A stretch of DNA of 64,000 nucleotides from Simplicispira sp. 125 (GCF_003096555.1 NZ_QEKM01000001.1:1116001-1180000), one strand, 5' to 3'; positions 1-8,414 are shown, counted from the stretch's first letter. The notes: generated from the sequence alone by a model not told the origin. Numbers and translations: made by a program.

Positions 1-310
1 AGGGCTGACGCTGCTGCTGTATGTGCTGGTGCTGATTCCGTTCACGCCGGGCATCCGCGACATTCGCAAGGCCAAGACGGAGCAGCCGGCGCAGTTGGTG
101 GCGGCGGCTGGCAAGCTGCTGGCCGAATACCGCTGGGTGAACCGCGCGTGGGTGCCGCTCAGCGAGATTGCCTCGCCGGTGGTGGACGCGCTGATTGCCA
201 CCGCGGACCACCGCTTCTATGGCAACTGGGGCCTGGACTGGCGGCGCACGGCGTCGGCGCTGGTGCGTACGCTGGGGGGCGACAAGCAGGGCGGCTCCAC
301 CATTACGTAG
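1..310 (+). pseudogene. truncated copy of the class A penicillin-binding protein gene
   Basis: Bases 1-307 align without any gap to about 1186-1492 of the intact penicillin-binding protein gene downstream, with roughly nine bases in ten identical. Homology stops abruptly after the shared ATTACG, where a TAG codon follows. The copy holds the transmembrane end and the start of the GT51 transglycosylase domain. The catalytic glutamate of the ATEDHRF motif is alanine here (ATADHRF) and the nearby histidine of SHWG is asparagine, so the fragment could not be an active transglycosylase. Its 5' part lies beyond the left edge. Most differences are at third codon positions, which suggests an old duplication or an allele exchanged with a relative. 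Pseudogene status is inferred from the truncation and the lost residues. Confidence 0.85.
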
Positions 311-329
311 CAAGGGCTTGAATGCAGGT

Positions 330-1004
330 TCAGATATCTTTTTTCCGGAGCGCTTCATTCGCTCGTTGTTTATCAGCTTTCTTTTTTTCTTCAGCAGCAC
401 GTGATTCCGCGCTCAGCACAGTTCCTTCTAAAGTGAGAGAGGTAATTACTGTCGGCACGCGGGGGAGGCCTGCATATTTCTCGGTGGGTTGAGTTTTTGA
501 TTCTTCAATTATCAAACTATCAGACTGGCCCTTGATTTCACATGTTCTAGTGCTGATTTCAGCACTGCTGTCCGGTTTAATGCTTTTTGTGGTGCATTTA
601 AATCTTACGGTTGTGCCATTTTCAGAGGTGAGTTTTTCCTCGAGAGCGGTTTTAAGTTCATCCAGAGAGCCATTGAAGGTCGTTTTGTATTTGTAGATTT
701 CGCCCTTGTCATTCGTATTGGCTACGAAACTCCTTTTTTCTCCGAAGTAATCGTAATCGAACATGTATGCATTCGCGGAGAAATTTTTCGCATTCTTTAA
801 TTTTTTGACATTTTTGCCGATGGCAAGATCTTTGAGGGAAATCGCCTTTTGGACTTTGGCTTGATCTGGTGCGGCGGGTGTGGCGGGTGTGGCGGGTGTG
901 ATTTGTTCTTGTTTTTTATTTGGTTGAGTGGCTTCGTCTGAACATGCTGTCAAAAAATAAAGACTGCATGCGAAAAGAATTGAAGGTCTGATAAATTCTT
1001 GCAT
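330..1004 (-). CDS. putative lipoprotein, AT-rich, unknown function
   Basis: A 224-residue protein with a lipoprotein signal peptide: a hydrophobic stretch followed by LTAC, giving a lipidated Cys21. A Pro/Ala/Thr linker follows (a 9-bp unit repeated three times near 880-905), then a Lys-rich domain with several cysteines and a charged Ala/Glu/Lys C-terminus that looks helical. I chose the ATG at 1004 because it puts the signal peptide at the N-terminus; an upstream in-frame start would bury it. Base composition is clearly more AT-rich than both flanks, and the gene lies between a broken and an intact copy of the same penicillin-binding protein gene, so it was probably acquired horizontally. 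I do not recognise the family. Confidence 0.75.
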   Translation of the reverse strand: MQEFIRPSILFACSLYFLTACSDEATQPNKKQEQITPATPATPAAPDQAKVQKAISLKDLAIGKNVKKLKNAKNFSANAYMFDYDYFGEKRSFVANTNDKGEIYKYKTTFNGSLDELKTALEEKLTSENGTTVRFKCTTKSIKPDSSAEISTRTCEIKGQSDSLIIEESKTQPTEKYAGLPRVPTVITSLTLEGTVLSAESRAAEEKKKADKQRANEALRKKDI

Positions 1005-1063
1005 AGTGGATTCCGTTGACGCTTGCCCATCAAACGCTTGAGCCAATTTTGACCCAAATTCCC

Positions 1064-3598
1064 ATGTCTTTCCCTGCTTTCCTGCGCACGCGCTGGGCCG
1101 CGCTGCGGCCGGTGTGGGCGCGCCTGCTGCAGCGGCCCGAAAAGCTGCTGTCGCTGCACAGCCTGCTCTGGGCGCTCATCGCCGCCGGGCTGGCGATGGT
1201 GATGTATGTGCTGGTGCTGATCCCGTTCACGCCGGGCATCCGCGATATCCGCAAGGCCAAGACGGAGCAGCCGGCGCAGTTGGTGGCGTTTGACGGCAAG
1301 CTGCTGGCCGAATACCGCTGGGTGAACCGCGCCTGGGTGCCGCTCAGCGAGATCGCCCCGCCGGTGGTGGATGCGCTGATCGCCACCGAGGACCATCGGT
1401 TTTATAGCCACTGGGGCCTGGACTGGCGCCGCACCGCGTCGGCGGTGGTGCACACGCTGGGGGGCGACAAGCAGGGCGGCTCCACCATTACGCAGCAGCT
1501 GGCGCGCAACCTGTACCCGGAGGACATTGGCCGCGCGCCCACGCTCACGCGCAAGATCAAGGAGGCGATCACGGCGCTGAAGATCGAGGCGCTGTACTCC
1601 AAGGACGAGATCCTGGAGACCTACCTGAACACCGTGCCCTTCCTCTACAACGCTTACGGCATCGAGATGGCGGCGCGCACGTATTTCGACAAGTCGGCCG
1701 ACGAGCTCAACGTGCTGGAGAGCGCCACGCTCATCGGCATGCTCAAGGGCACGGCCTACTACAACCCGGTGCTCAACCCCGAGCGCGCCCAGGCCCGGCG
1801 CAACACCGTGCTGGCGCAGATGAAGAAGCGCGGCAAGCTGGCCGAGGCGGAGTACGCCGCGCTCAGCAAGCGCCCGCTGCGCATCCGCTTCGAGCGCCAG
1901 GTGGAGGCGGCCGGCCCCGCGCCGCACCTGGCGCAGCAACTGCGCAAGCAGCTCATCGACTGGGCCGACCGCAACGGCTACAGCCTGTATGCCGATGGGC
2001 TGGTAATCCGCACCACCATCGACTACCGCCTGCAGCAGCTCGCCAACCAGGCCGTGGCGCGCCAGGGCAGGGCGCTGCAGGGCGTGGCCGACGGGGCCTG
2101 GGCCGTGCGCAATGCCTGGAACCCCAAGGGAGCGCTGGTGCAGCAGCTGGTGCGCGAATCGGCGCGCTACGAATCTGCCGTGGCCAAGGGCGCCGCGCCC
2201 GACGATGCGCTGAAGGACCTGCTGGCCGACCCCGCCTTCCTGCGCTTGCTGCGGCAAGAAAAGACGCGCGTGCAGGCCGGCTTCATGGCCATGGACCCGC
2301 GCACGGGCGAGGTGCGCGCCTGGGTGGGCAGCCGCGACTTTGCGCAAGACCCGTTCGACCACGTGCAGGCCGCGCGCCGCCAGCCGGGCTCCACGTTCAA
2401 GCCCTTTGTATACGGCGCCGCGTTCGACCAGGGCCTGCTGCCCACCGACACGCTGATGGACACCGCCGTGGAGATTCCGCTGGGCAACAAACAGGTGTGG
2501 CGCCCCACGGACGGCAACAAGCCGCCCAGCGACATGCCCATGACGCTGAGCGACGGCCTGGCGTTTTCCAAGAACACCATCACCGCGCAGCTCATGCAGC
2601 AGGTGGGCCCGCTGCGCGTGGCGCAACTGGCGCGTGCCATGGGCGTGCGCGAATCCAAGTTGGACGTGGTGCCGTCGTTGGCGCTGGGCACCAGCCCGGT
2701 CAGCCTCAAGGAAATGGTGGCGGCCTACGGCGCCATTGCCAGCGCCGGCAGCTACCACGCGCCCCGGGTCATCACGCGCATCGAAGACAAGAACGGCAAG
2801 GTGCTGGAAGACTTTGCCCCCGCCGCGCCCGAGCGGGTGCTGGGCCTGACGGCGGCGCAGCAGTTGCGCGACGCCCTGCGCGGCGTGGTGGACAAGGGCA
2901 CGGGCGTGGCCATCCGCAGCCGCTACGGCATCAGCGCCGACGTGGCCGGCAAGACCGGCACCACGCAGGACAACACCGACGGCTGGTTCATCCTGATGCA
3001 CCCGCAGCTGGTGGCGGGCGCGTGGGTGGGTTTCAATGACGGGCGCATCACCCTGCGCAGCGACTACTGGGGCCAGGGCGCGCACAGCGCGCTGCCCATG
3101 GTGGGCGAGGTGTTCCAGCAGGCGCTGCGCGCCAAGGTGATCGACGGCAAGCAGCGCTTCATCGACGAGGAAGAGAGCAGCTGGGTGGGCAGTGCCGTGG
3201 CCGGCGTGCGCAACTGGGTGTACGACCTGTTCGGCCGCCGCACCGGCGGGCCGGATGGCCCGGAAAACGCCCCAAGCGCCTTGCCAGTGCCTGGCGCTGC
3301 GCCCGCCGCGTCGGCCCCCGCCGAAGCCGAGCGCCCCGAGATCACCGAAGCCCCGCTGGTGCCGCTGGAGAACGCGACGCCCCGGGCGCAGCCCTTGCCG
3401 CCGGTCACGTACGACGAGGAGCCGGAGGCTGCCCGCCCCGGGGCAGCACCTGTGCCGCAGCCGGGCATTGTGATGACAACGCCCCCTGCGCCGCAGCCAG
3501 GCATCGTGCTCACCACGCCAGTGCAGCGCGGCGTGGTGGTGCCAGCGCCGGTTCCGGCGCAGGGCAACGTGCCGTTTTTTGTGGAAACGCGCCCCTGA
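1064..3598 (+). CDS. mrcA: class A penicillin-binding protein (PBP1A-type, transglycosylase/transpeptidase)
   Basis: An 844-residue bifunctional peptidoglycan synthase that polymerises lipid II and cross-links stem peptides in the periplasm. After a cytoplasmic N-terminus and one membrane segment (about residues 40-65) comes the GT51 domain with catalytic Glu109 in ATEDHRFYSHWG and the GGSTITQQ motif. The transpeptidase domain carries the acyl-enzyme Ser443 in GSTFK, then SKN and KTGTT. The last 110 residues are a Pro/Ala-rich, probably disordered tail. The start at 1064 gives a normal N-terminus; an in-frame start at 1016 adds only 16 atypical residues and overlaps the divergent lipoprotein promoter region. 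A truncated paralogue lies at the left edge of the window. Family assignment is firm; PBP1A rather than another class A member is inferred from length and layout. Confidence 0.92.
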   Translation: MSFPAFLRTRWAALRPVWARLLQRPEKLLSLHSLLWALIAAGLAMVMYVLVLIPFTPGIRDIRKAKTEQPAQLVAFDGKLLAEYRWVNRAWVPLSEIAPPVVDALIATEDHRFYSHWGLDWRRTASAVVHTLGGDKQGGSTITQQLARNLYPEDIGRAPTLTRKIKEAITALKIEALYSKDEILETYLNTVPFLYNAYGIEMAARTYFDKSADELNVLESATLIGMLKGTAYYNPVLNPERAQARRNTVLAQMKKRGKLAEAEYAALSKRPLRIRFERQVEAAGPAPHLAQQLRKQLIDWADRNGYSLYADGLVIRTTIDYRLQQLANQAVARQGRALQGVADGAWAVRNAWNPKGALVQQLVRESARYESAVAKGAAPDDALKDLLADPAFLRLLRQEKTRVQAGFMAMDPRTGEVRAWVGSRDFAQDPFDHVQAARRQPGSTFKPFVYGAAFDQGLLPTDTLMDTAVEIPLGNKQVWRPTDGNKPPSDMPMTLSDGLAFSKNTITAQLMQQVGPLRVAQLARAMGVRESKLDVVPSLALGTSPVSLKEMVAAYGAIASAGSYHAPRVITRIEDKNGKVLEDFAPAAPERVLGLTAAQQLRDALRGVVDKGTGVAIRSRYGISADVAGKTGTTQDNTDGWFILMHPQLVAGAWVGFNDGRITLRSDYWGQGAHSALPMVGEVFQQALRAKVIDGKQRFIDEEESSWVGSAVAGVRNWVYDLFGRRTGGPDGPENAPSALPVPGAAPAASAPAEAERPEITEAPLVPLENATPRAQPLPPVTYDEEPEAARPGAAPVPQPGIVMTTPPAPQPGIVLTTPVQRGVVVPAPVPAQGNVPFFVETRP

Positions 3599-3611
3599 GG
3601 GGGAGGCGCCG

Positions 3612-4163
3612 CTATTCGATATCGACGCAGTGCAGGCCGAAGGCGCCCGCCCGGCGGTCGGCAAAGTAGCACACCAGCGTTTCCTTGACGGTGCGGAAGG
3701 CCAGCTCGTCCCAAGGTATCTCGTCCTCGGTGAACAGGCGCGCTTCCTGGGTTTCGTAGCCGGGGTTGAAGTGCTCGCTCAGCAGCGTGGCGCGGTAGAA
3801 CAAATGCACCTGGCCCACGCGGCGCACGTTCAACACGCTAAAGAGCGGGCCCATCTCGATCTGCGCGCCCGCTTCTTCGTCGGTCTCGCGGGCGGCGCCT
3901 TCAGAGGTGGTCTCGTTCAGCTCCATGAAGCCTGCGGGCAACGTCCATTTGCCCTTGCGGGGCTCGATATTGCGTTTGCACAGCAGCACCCGGCCATCCT
4001 GCAATACGGGCACCGTGCCCACCACGTTCAGGGGGTTTTCGTAGTGCACGGTATGGCATTGCGGGCACACGGCGCGCTCGCGGGTATCGCCATCATCGGG
4101 CAGTCGGTAGACCACGGCTGTGCCACAGGCACGGCAGTGTTTGATCTGGTGGTGAAAGATCAT
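3612..4163 (-). CDS. Nudix hydrolase with N-terminal zinc ribbon
   Basis: A 183-residue protein with two CxxC pairs (Cys10/Cys13 and Cys33/Cys36) forming a zinc ribbon, followed by a Nudix fold. The Nudix box spans residues 78-100, with the metal-binding core R92-E93-T-D-E96-E97 complete. This layout resembles the short ADP-ribose/NADH pyrophosphatase-like proteins, smaller than full-length NudC (about 257 residues). It would cleave a nucleoside diphosphate linked to another moiety; the true substrate cannot be read from sequence. It converges on the penicillin-binding protein gene, with only 13 bases between the two stop codons. Upstream lies a palindromic repeat and then a fumarylacetoacetate-hydrolase-family gene in the same direction. 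Confidence 0.88.
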   Translation of the reverse strand: MIFHHQIKHCRACGTAVVYRLPDDGDTRERAVCPQCHTVHYENPLNVVGTVPVLQDGRVLLCKRNIEPRKGKWTLPAGFMELNETTSEGAARETDEEAGAQIEMGPLFSVLNVRRVGQVHLFYRATLLSEHFNPGYETQEARLFTEDEIPWDELAFRTVKETLVCYFADRRAGAFGLHCVDIE

Positions 4164-4170
4164 GCAGCTG

Positions 4171-4228
4171 TTTTATATAAAAATGGGCTATAACGCTTAT
4201 CAGTCAAGCGCGAGCAGCTATCAAAAAA
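4171..4228 (+). repeat. dispersed palindromic repeat, copy A
   Basis: An AT-flanked element whose core reads ATAACGCTT, a short variable spacer, AAGCGC, then AGCTATCAAA. The two inner blocks (GCTT and AAGC) pair as a small hairpin. About eleven other copies occur in this window on both strands (see the other repeat entries). This copy lies between a minus-strand gene start and the stop of the next minus-strand gene. Confidence 0.8.
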
Positions 4229-4245
4229 GGAGTTAAGCGCACCGC

Positions 4246-4941
4246 TCAAACCAGCTGCAGGCGCAAAGTGCCCAGGCCGTCTACGCCACCTTCGAGCACA
4301 TCGCCGCGCACCACGGCACCCACGCCTTCGGGCGTGCCGCTGAAAATCAGGTCGCCCGGTTGCAGCTCCCATGCGGCCGAGAGGTGCTCGATGGTCTCGG
4401 CAATGTTCCAGATCAGCTGCGCCACGGTGCTGCGCTGGCGATCTGCGCCGTTGACCTGCAGCCAGATGGCCGCCTGTGCCACGTCGCCCGCTTGCGCGGC
4501 CGGGGTGATGGGGCCGATAGGCGCGCTGTGGTCAAAGCCTTTGCCGATGCACCAGGGGCGGCCCTGTTTTTTCATGTCGTTCTGCAGGTCGCGGCGCGTC
4601 ATGTCCAGGCCCACGGCATAACCAAAAACATGCTCCAGCGCATTGGCCGCCGCAATGCCGCGACCGCCCTTGCCAATGGCCACGACCAGTTCGATTTCAT
4701 GGTGCAGGTTGCTGGTCAGGCTGGGGTAGGGCATTTGGCCTGTCTGGCCGGCCTCGACCGGCAGTGCCGCATCGGCCGGTTTCATGAAGAAAAACGGGGG
4801 CTCGCGTCCAGTGAAACCCATCTCTTTGGCATGTTCCTCGTAGTTGCGACCCACGCAGTAAATGCGGTGTACGGGAAAGCGCTCGCTGCGGCCCACCACG
4901 GGCACGGTGGTCACGGGGGCAGGGGGGAAAACGGTGCTCAT
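4246..4941 (-). CDS. fumarylacetoacetate hydrolase family protein (fumarylpyruvate-hydrolase-like)
   Basis: A 231-residue single-domain FAH-family enzyme. The N-terminal CVGRNYEEHAKEMG and FFFMKPADA blocks, the metal-binding HHEIELVVAIGK segment, and the GLDMTRRDLQ and FSGTPEGVG motifs match small FAH-fold hydrolases and decarboxylases such as fumarylpyruvate hydrolase of the gentisate route. It would hydrolyse or isomerise a 2,4-dioxo or hydroxymuconic-type acid with a divalent metal. The ATG at 4941 has GAAGAAAGA just upstream and gives the usual family length; a longer reading frame runs on but has no family resemblance. It is divergent from a MarR-type regulator 96 bases away, so regulation by that protein is plausible. 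The substrate is not determined. Confidence 0.88.
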   Translation of the reverse strand: MSTVFPPAPVTTVPVVGRSERFPVHRIYCVGRNYEEHAKEMGFTGREPPFFFMKPADAALPVEAGQTGQMPYPSLTSNLHHEIELVVAIGKGGRGIAAANALEHVFGYAVGLDMTRRDLQNDMKKQGRPWCIGKGFDHSAPIGPITPAAQAGDVAQAAIWLQVNGADRQRSTVAQLIWNIAETIEHLSAAWELQPGDLIFSGTPEGVGAVVRGDVLEGGVDGLGTLRLQLV

Positions 4942-5037
4942 GCCAAGTCTTTCTTCTTTTGCGGTTCGACGCCGTTCAGTGTGCCATGCATCGCCTTTCA
5001 CCATCCAATGGGCACCCAAAACACTACACTGGTGGCC

Positions 5038-5472
5038 ATGGCACAGAGCTTCGATCTTCACCAAGCGCCGGGGCACCTGGTACGGCGCGCGCACCAGCGC
5101 ACGGTGGCCCTTTTCATGGAAGAGGCGGCCGCTTTCGATGTCACTCCCGTCCAGTTTGCGATCCTCAACGCGCTGCTGGCCCAGCCAGGCGAAGACCAGA
5201 TCACCCTGGCGGGCCGTGTGGCCCTGGATGCCGCCACGCTGGGTGCCGTCGTCACCCGCCTGCAAGCGCGCAACCTGGTCCGCCGCGAGAGCGACCCCGG
5301 CGACCGCCGCCGCAAACTGCTGTGGTTGACGCCCGAGGGCGAGACCCTGGCGCAGCAACTCACGGGCCCTGCCCAGCGTGTGCAGGAGCGCCTGATGGCG
5401 CCGCTGCCGCCGCACGAGCAGGCCCTGTTGAAACAATTGCTGGCGCGGCTGGTTTTTAGCGGCGAAAGCTGA
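5038..5472 (+). CDS. MarR-family transcriptional regulator
   Basis: A 144-residue winged-helix protein. Residues about 30-100 form the MarR helix-turn-helix and wing, with QFAILNALL, the recognition-helix region DAATLGAVVTRLQARNLVRR, and the family's wing signature DPGDRRRKLLWLTPEG. Flanking helices would give the dimer interface. An in-frame ATG at 5008 could add ten residues; I prefer 5038 for its closer match to usual MarR N-termini. It is divergent from the FAH-family hydrolase gene and ends in a TGATG overlap with pgeF. MarR proteins usually respond to small aromatic or phenolic ligands, which fits a neighbour that may act in aromatic degradation, but the ligand is inference. Confidence 0.86.
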   Translation: MAQSFDLHQAPGHLVRRAHQRTVALFMEEAAAFDVTPVQFAILNALLAQPGEDQITLAGRVALDAATLGAVVTRLQARNLVRRESDPGDRRRKLLWLTPEGETLAQQLTGPAQRVQERLMAPLPPHEQALLKQLLARLVFSGES

Positions 5473-6347
5473 TGGCCGCATTCCACCCCGATTGGCTGCG
5501 CCCCGATTGGCCCGCGCCTGTGCAGGTGCATGCCTTGTGCACCACCCGTGTCGGCGGGCACAGCCGGGCGCCTTTTGACGCGCTCAACCTGGGCGACCAT
5601 GTGGGCGACGACCCACAGGCCGTACAAGGCAACCGGCGGGTGCTGCAGGAGGCCCTGCAGCAGGCCACACCTGGTGCGCGGGCCATTTTTCTGCAACAGG
5701 TGCATGGCACGCAGGTGGTGGCCTTGCGCCCCGACCTGGCCGATGGCTCTGTGGCCGATGCCTGCGTGACCACCACGCCCGGCCTGGCCTGCACCATCAT
5801 GGTGGCCGATTGCCTGCCGCTGCTGTTGACCAATCTGCAGGGCACCGCAGTGGCCGCAGCCCACGCGGGCTGGCGCGGGCTGGCGGGCGTGGGCGTGGGC
5901 GGCTGGGGCGTGATCGAGACTGTTTTCAAGACATTTTCGGCTCAAACGCTTTCACATCAAGCGCAAGCAGCTACAAACTCAATAGCATCCAGCGGCTTGT
6001 CAGAAACGGACAGTCGTTATGTCGCCAGCCAGACGCTGGCCTGGCTGGGCCCGTGCATCGGCCCGCAGGCTTTTGAGGTGGGCCCCGAGGTGCGTGCCGC
6101 TTTTTGTGCACACGATGCAGCGGCAGCGCAGCATTTCACCGAACATGCTCCTGGCAAGTTTCTGGCCAACCTGGCAGGGCTGGCGCGCCAGCGTTTGCAA
6201 GCGCTGGGCATTGGTCAGGTGTATGGCAACGACGGCAGCCCCGGCTGGTGCACTGCGTCGCAGCCGTCACGCTTCTTTTCGCACCGGCGCGACAGCGCCG
6301 TCCTCGGCGGCAGCGGGCGCATGGCGGCCTGCATCTGGCTCGGCTGA
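5472..6347 (+). CDS. pgeF: peptidoglycan editing factor PgeF (YfiH/laccase-domain family) with an in-frame repeat insertion
   Basis: A 291-residue protein, longer than the usual 240-260. The family metal site is present as His78 (QQVHG), Cys114 (ADCLPLL) and His131 (AHAGWRG), and the C-terminus has the family pattern GRMAACIWL. YfiH proteins have been linked to purine nucleoside hydrolysis or to keeping L-Ser out of peptidoglycan stem peptides. Between AHAGWRGLAG and TLAWLGPCIGPQAFEVG lies an extra stretch (about residues 150-178) that is rich in Ser, Thr, Ala and Gln and is encoded largely by copy B of the dispersed palindromic repeat. The insertion keeps the frame, so the protein is probably still made. 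The start codon overlaps the stop of the MarR gene by one base. Confidence 0.88.
   Translation: MAAFHPDWLRPDWPAPVQVHALCTTRVGGHSRAPFDALNLGDHVGDDPQAVQGNRRVLQEALQQATPGARAIFLQQVHGTQVVALRPDLADGSVADACVTTTPGLACTIMVADCLPLLLTNLQGTAVAAAHAGWRGLAGVGVGGWGVIETVFKTFSAQTLSHQAQAATNSIASSGLSETDSRYVASQTLAWLGPCIGPQAFEVGPEVRAAFCAHDAAAAQHFTEHAPGKFLANLAGLARQRLQALGIGQVYGNDGSPGWCTASQPSRFFSHRRDSAVLGGSGRMAACIWLG
5931..5986 (+). repeat. dispersed palindromic repeat, copy B, inside pgeF
   Basis: Matches copy A through AAACGCTT, a six-base spacer, AAGCGC and AGCAGCTAC, followed by CAATAGCAT, which is also found in copy J. It is read in frame within pgeF as about residues 154-172 without a stop codon, between two conserved family blocks. 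Confidence 0.75.
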
Positions 6348-6581
6348 GCCGCCATCGGCCTCAACGCTCTGCGCCTGGGCCTCGCGTTCGGCCATGGCCC
6401 GGGCATGCAGCGCGCGCTTGCGCCCCGGGGTGCCCAGGATGTAGCCCACGATGCCCATGGGCAGCAGGCCATACAGCGTGAAAGTGATGATGGCGCCCAT
6501 GACAGAGCCCGCCGGGCTGGTGGCTTCGGCAACGGCCATCAGCACGGTCACATACAGCCAGGCAATCAGAACCAGGTACAT
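6267..6581 (-). CDS. small membrane protein, unknown function
   Basis: A 104-residue protein with two predicted membrane segments (about residues 1-20 and 26-50) and a hydrophilic C-terminal half rich in Arg, Ala and Glu. The ATG at 6581 places the first hydrophobic segment at the extreme N-terminus. Its 3' end overlaps the convergent pgeF gene by about 80 bases, which lowers confidence slightly. I do not recognise a named domain. The phaC promoter region lies upstream, divergent to it. Confidence 0.6.
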   Translation of the reverse strand: MYLVLIAWLYVTVLMAVAEATSPAGSVMGAIITFTLYGLLPMGIVGYILGTPGRKRALHARAMAEREAQAQSVEADGGSAEPDAGRHAPAAAEDGAVAPVRKEA

Positions 6582-6662
6582 CAGGGCGCTCGGGTAAGTT
6601 AGATGGAGGGAAGGGCGGTTACCATACCAGCACATCCCCGCAAGATCGGCATTATTCAGACG

Positions 6663-6687
6663 AAAGCCCCGCAGCGGGCGGGCTTTT
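6663..6687 (+). terminator. terminator-like hairpin in the phaC leader
   Basis: AAAGCCC and GGGCTTT form a seven-pair stem around a GC-rich loop, followed by TTTT on the plus strand. It stands about 20 bases before the phaC start. No plus-strand gene ends just upstream, so it could act as an attenuator or be chance; the role is inference. Confidence 0.3.
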
Positions 6688-6705
6688 GCCACACCAGGAG
6701 ACAGC

Positions 6706-8409
6706 ATGGATTCGGACGCACTCTGGGCACAAAGCGCCCAGCAATTCCAGCAAATCTTTGGCGAAACCTGGCAGCGTGCGCTGCAGTCGTTCCAAAGCAT
6801 GGAGTCACCGGCCGTTGCGGGTGAAGCCCCGGCGATCCGGCTGGCGCCCGAAAAAATCAAGGCGCTGCAGTCGCAATACATGGAGGAAGCGGGCAAGCTG
6901 TGGCTGCAGGGCCTGCAAGGCGCCCCAGAAAAACCAGCCGACAAGCGTTTTGCTGGCGAGGGATGGGCCAGCAACCCGGTGGCGGCTTACTCGGCCGCCG
7001 CCTACCTGCTCAACGCACGCACCCTCATGGGCCTGGCCGATGCAGTGGACACCGATGCCAAGACCCGTGCCCGCATCCGCTTCGGGGTAGAGCAGTGGAT
7101 TGCCGCCATGGCGCCCAGCAACTACCTGGCCTTCAACGCCGAGGCCCAGAAGAAAGCCATCGAAACGCAGGGCGAGAGCATTGCCCAGGGTATGGCCAAT
7201 CTGCTGCACGACCTGCGCCAGGGCCATGTCTCGATGACCGACGAAACCCTGTTCGAAGTGGGCCGCAACGTCGCTACCACCGAGGGCGCCGTGGTGTACG
7301 AGAACGAGTTGTTCCAGCTCATCGAATACAAACCGCTGACGGCCAAAGTGTATGAGCGGCCCTTCCTGCTCATCCCGCCGTGCATCAACAAGTTCTACAT
7401 CCTCGATCTGCAGCCCGAGAACTCGCTCATCCGCTACGCGGTAGAACAGGGCCAGCGCACCTTTGTCGTCAGCTGGCGCAACCCCGATGCGTCGCTGAAG
7501 CACAAGACCTGGGACGACTATGTGGAGCATGGCGCCATCGAGGCGATCGACGTCGTGCAGCAAATCTCGGGGGCGCCGCAGATCAACGCCCTGGGTTTTT
7601 GCGTGGGCGGCACTATTTTGAGCAATGCGCTGGCCGTACTGGCTGCGCGCGGCGAGGACCCGGTGGCCAGCGCCACCTTCCTGACCACGCTGATCGACTT
7701 TACCGATACCGGCATCCTTGATGTGTTCATCACTGAGGCGTTCGTGCAGTTCCGTGAACTGCAGATGGGCCAGGGCGGCATGATGAAGGGCCAGGATCTG
7801 GCGTCCACCTTCAGCTTCCTGCGCCCCAATGACCTGGTGTGGAACTATGTGGTGGGCAACTACCTCAAGGGCGAGACGCCGCCGCCGTTCGACCTGCTCT
7901 ACTGGAACAGCGACAGCACCAACCTGCCGGGACCGTTCTATGCCTGGTACCTGCGCAACATGTACCTGGAGAACAACCTCATCAAGCCGGGCAAGCTGAC
8001 CGTGTGCGGCGAGAAGATCGACCTGGGCAAGGTCAAGCTCCCGACGTATGTCTATGGCTCGCGCGAGGACCATATCGTGCCCATCAACGCGGCTTATGCC
8101 AGCACGCAGGTGCTACCCGGCAAGAAGCGCTTTGTCATGGGCGCATCGGGCCATATTGCCGGCGTCATCAACCCGCCTGCCAAGGGCAAGCGCAGCCATT
8201 GGATCCGTGCCGATGGCAAGCTGCCCAAAACGCTGGACGCCTGGCTGGAGGGCGCCCAGGAACACCCGGGCAGCTGGTGGACCGACTGGTCCGGCTGGCT
8301 CAAGGGCCATTCCGGCAAGGAAATTGCAGCGCCCAAGACCTACGGCAAGGGCAGCAAGTTCAAAGCCATCGAGCCGGCGCCGGGCCGTTACGTTAAGCAA
8401 AAGTCCTGA
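6706..8409 (+). CDS. phaC: class I polyhydroxyalkanoate synthase
   Basis: A 567-residue synthase that polymerises (R)-3-hydroxyacyl-CoA into PHB on granules. The catalytic triad can be placed: Cys299 in the lipase-box-like GFCVGG, Asp455 in SREDHIVP and His483 in GASGHIAG. The N-terminal domain of about 200 residues and the total length fit class I enzymes that act alone, as in Cupriavidus. A strong AGGAGA ribosome site precedes the ATG. It heads a phaC-phaA-phaB series on the same strand, with gaps of about 260 and 130 bases, so internal promoters are possible. No phasin or phaR gene lies beside it in this window. Confidence 0.96.
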   Translation: MDSDALWAQSAQQFQQIFGETWQRALQSFQSMESPAVAGEAPAIRLAPEKIKALQSQYMEEAGKLWLQGLQGAPEKPADKRFAGEGWASNPVAAYSAAAYLLNARTLMGLADAVDTDAKTRARIRFGVEQWIAAMAPSNYLAFNAEAQKKAIETQGESIAQGMANLLHDLRQGHVSMTDETLFEVGRNVATTEGAVVYENELFQLIEYKPLTAKVYERPFLLIPPCINKFYILDLQPENSLIRYAVEQGQRTFVVSWRNPDASLKHKTWDDYVEHGAIEAIDVVQQISGAPQINALGFCVGGTILSNALAVLAARGEDPVASATFLTTLIDFTDTGILDVFITEAFVQFRELQMGQGGMMKGQDLASTFSFLRPNDLVWNYVVGNYLKGETPPPFDLLYWNSDSTNLPGPFYAWYLRNMYLENNLIKPGKLTVCGEKIDLGKVKLPTYVYGSREDHIVPINAAYASTQVLPGKKRFVMGASGHIAGVINPPAKGKRSHWIRADGKLPKTLDAWLEGAQEHPGSWWTDWSGWLKGHSGKEIAAPKTYGKGSKFKAIEPAPGRYVKQKS

Positions 8410-8414
8410 ATCGG

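Noticed and set aside
950-3664. A 904-codon open frame on the minus strand, antisense to the penicillin-binding protein gene
   Set aside because: It is rich in His, Arg, Ala and Gly without any fold pattern, as expected of a frame opposite a GC-rich gene, and the plus-strand gene has complete catalytic motifs.
6805-8073. Long minus-strand frame inside phaC
   Set aside because: Shadow of phaC; no ribosome site and no family motif.
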